Source of the DNA: Azorhizobium sp965227945
GTDB taxonomy: Bacteria > Pseudomonadota > Alphaproteobacteria > Rhizobiales > Xanthobacteraceae
Length of the DNA stretch: 64,000 bases
Assembly: GCA_965227945.1 (NCBI GenBank)
Contig: CBDDGQ010000005.1
Coordinates: 1,364,001 to 1,428,000 of the forward strand
Reading direction: 5' to 3'
Under the pieces are notes generated by a model, which saw only the letters and a program-made list of their open reading frames with translations, searched no databases and was not told the origin of the DNA. The first letter of the stretch is position 1, and each line of letters starts with the position of its first letter. Positions 63,770 through 64,000 of the stretch are shown piece by piece. Made by a program: the position numbers and the translations under genes.

Positions 63770-64000
63770 CTAGCGACCGGGAATCGAATAAGTGGCGACG
63801 CAATGGGCCACCAGATCGTGACTGCGCGAGGTCCGCAGGCCGATCTCGCCCACCGCCAGCCGGCGTCCGACCTTGATGAGATGCGCATCGGCAATCACCG
63901 CGCCGGGCTCCGGCTTACGCAGGAAATTGATGTTGAGATTGGTGGTCACCGCCAGGGTCACCGGCCCGAGTTCCGCCAGCAGCGCCACATACATGGTGAC
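63770..64000 (-). CDS. PaaI-type hotdog thioesterase-like protein, 5' end outside window
   Basis: The C-terminal 76 residues of a hotdog-fold protein: ALLAELGPVTLAVTTNLNIN, then FLRKPEPGAVIADAHLIKVG and a last strand LVAHCVATYSIPGR. The arrangement is that of PaaI/4HBT thioesterases, which hydrolyse acyl-CoA. The gene runs off the right edge, so the start and the usual catalytic Asp/Asn region are not seen. It lies 88 bases upstream of the oxidoreductase on the same strand. Confidence 0.7.
   Translation of the reverse strand, partial: VTMYVALLAELGPVTLAVTTNLNINFLRKPEPGAVIADAHLIKVGRRLAVGEIGLRTSRSHDLVAHCVATYSIPGR

Overview
The window reads as a chromosomal segment of a high-GC alphaproteobacterium of the order Hyphomicrobiales, probably close to the Xanthobacteraceae (for example Xanthobacter, Azorhizobium or Ancylobacter). 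The order-level call rests on several points. The gene order tpiA / ppiD-trpE-trpG-trpD-trpC-moaC-moeA-lexA / comEC / gltX and the purC-purS-purQ-purL-bolA-grxD run are typical of rhizobia. An F1-ATPase zeta inhibitor gene is present. LexA has alphaproteobacterial-style operators. A giant protein resembles the growth-pole-ring (GPR/RgsE) proteins of polar-growing Hyphomicrobiales. The family-level call is an inference. I see no rRNA, insertion sequence, prophage, CRISPR array or integron, and coding density is high throughout.

Layout. 1-11.4 kb: the end of a ferric-iron ABC permease, acetoacetyl-CoA synthetase, an AsmA protein, an acetyltransferase, thrC with an M16 peptidase, a bile-acid-symporter-like carrier and purB. 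11.4-17.5 kb: a minus-strand purine block (purC, purS, purQ, purL) continuing into the iron-sulfur pair bolA and grxD, with a PAP2 phosphatase gene between them. 17.7-27 kb: ATPase zeta subunit, an SH3 protein, a DUF2171 protein, an MgtC protein, rpsD, a glutamine amidotransferase, a lytic transglycosylase with murI, an unknown membrane protein, a lipid-linked-sugar type glycosyltransferase and a 2Fe-2S ferredoxin. 27.2-33.6 kb: one gene of 2157 codons. 33.8-41.1 kb: a YitT-type membrane protein, a four-gene Mla/MCE lipid transporter, dipeptide epimerase, an MFS carrier and tpiA. 41.3-55.2 kb: ppiD, the trp genes, molybdopterin genes, lexA, comEC, gltX and a TusA-like gene. 55.3-64 kb: an M20 amidohydrolase, a secreted hydrolase-like protein, tRNA-Lys, an HdeA-like protein, an aldo/keto reductase, an ECF sigma factor with its NrsF-type anti-sigma factor, a secreted phosphatase-fold protein, rplM-rpsI, a flavodoxin-fold oxidoreductase and the end of a thioesterase.

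The most striking object is the 27171-33644 gene. Read residue by residue, its central rod is one unbroken 11-residue (hendecad) repeat of the form hydrophobic-x-x-x-hydrophobic-x6. It holds phase from about residue 258 to residue 1555, which is 118 consecutive units. Within this rod lie ten 55-residue super-repeats (5 x 11) and eight 33-residue super-repeats (3 x 11). Two adjacent 55-residue units are identical in protein but differ at 8 synonymous DNA positions. The rod is anchored by two N-terminal membrane segments and ends in a proline/arginine-rich linker and a conserved-looking C-terminal domain. It is most likely the structural scaffold of the growth pole.

Other points of interest are regulatory. 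The sigma/NrsF pair has an autoregulatory promoter matching the Caulobacter SigF motif (GTAACA-N16-CGAA). rpsD and rplM share a near-identical promoter layout, and rpsD has a leader of about 190 nt. lexA is preceded by two imperfect SOS boxes. Glutamate racemase has an unusual active-site substitution (Cys-Gly-Thr in place of Cys-Asn-Thr). Many start codons here were chosen shorter than the longest open frame, on the basis of ribosome-binding sites and family alignment from memory.
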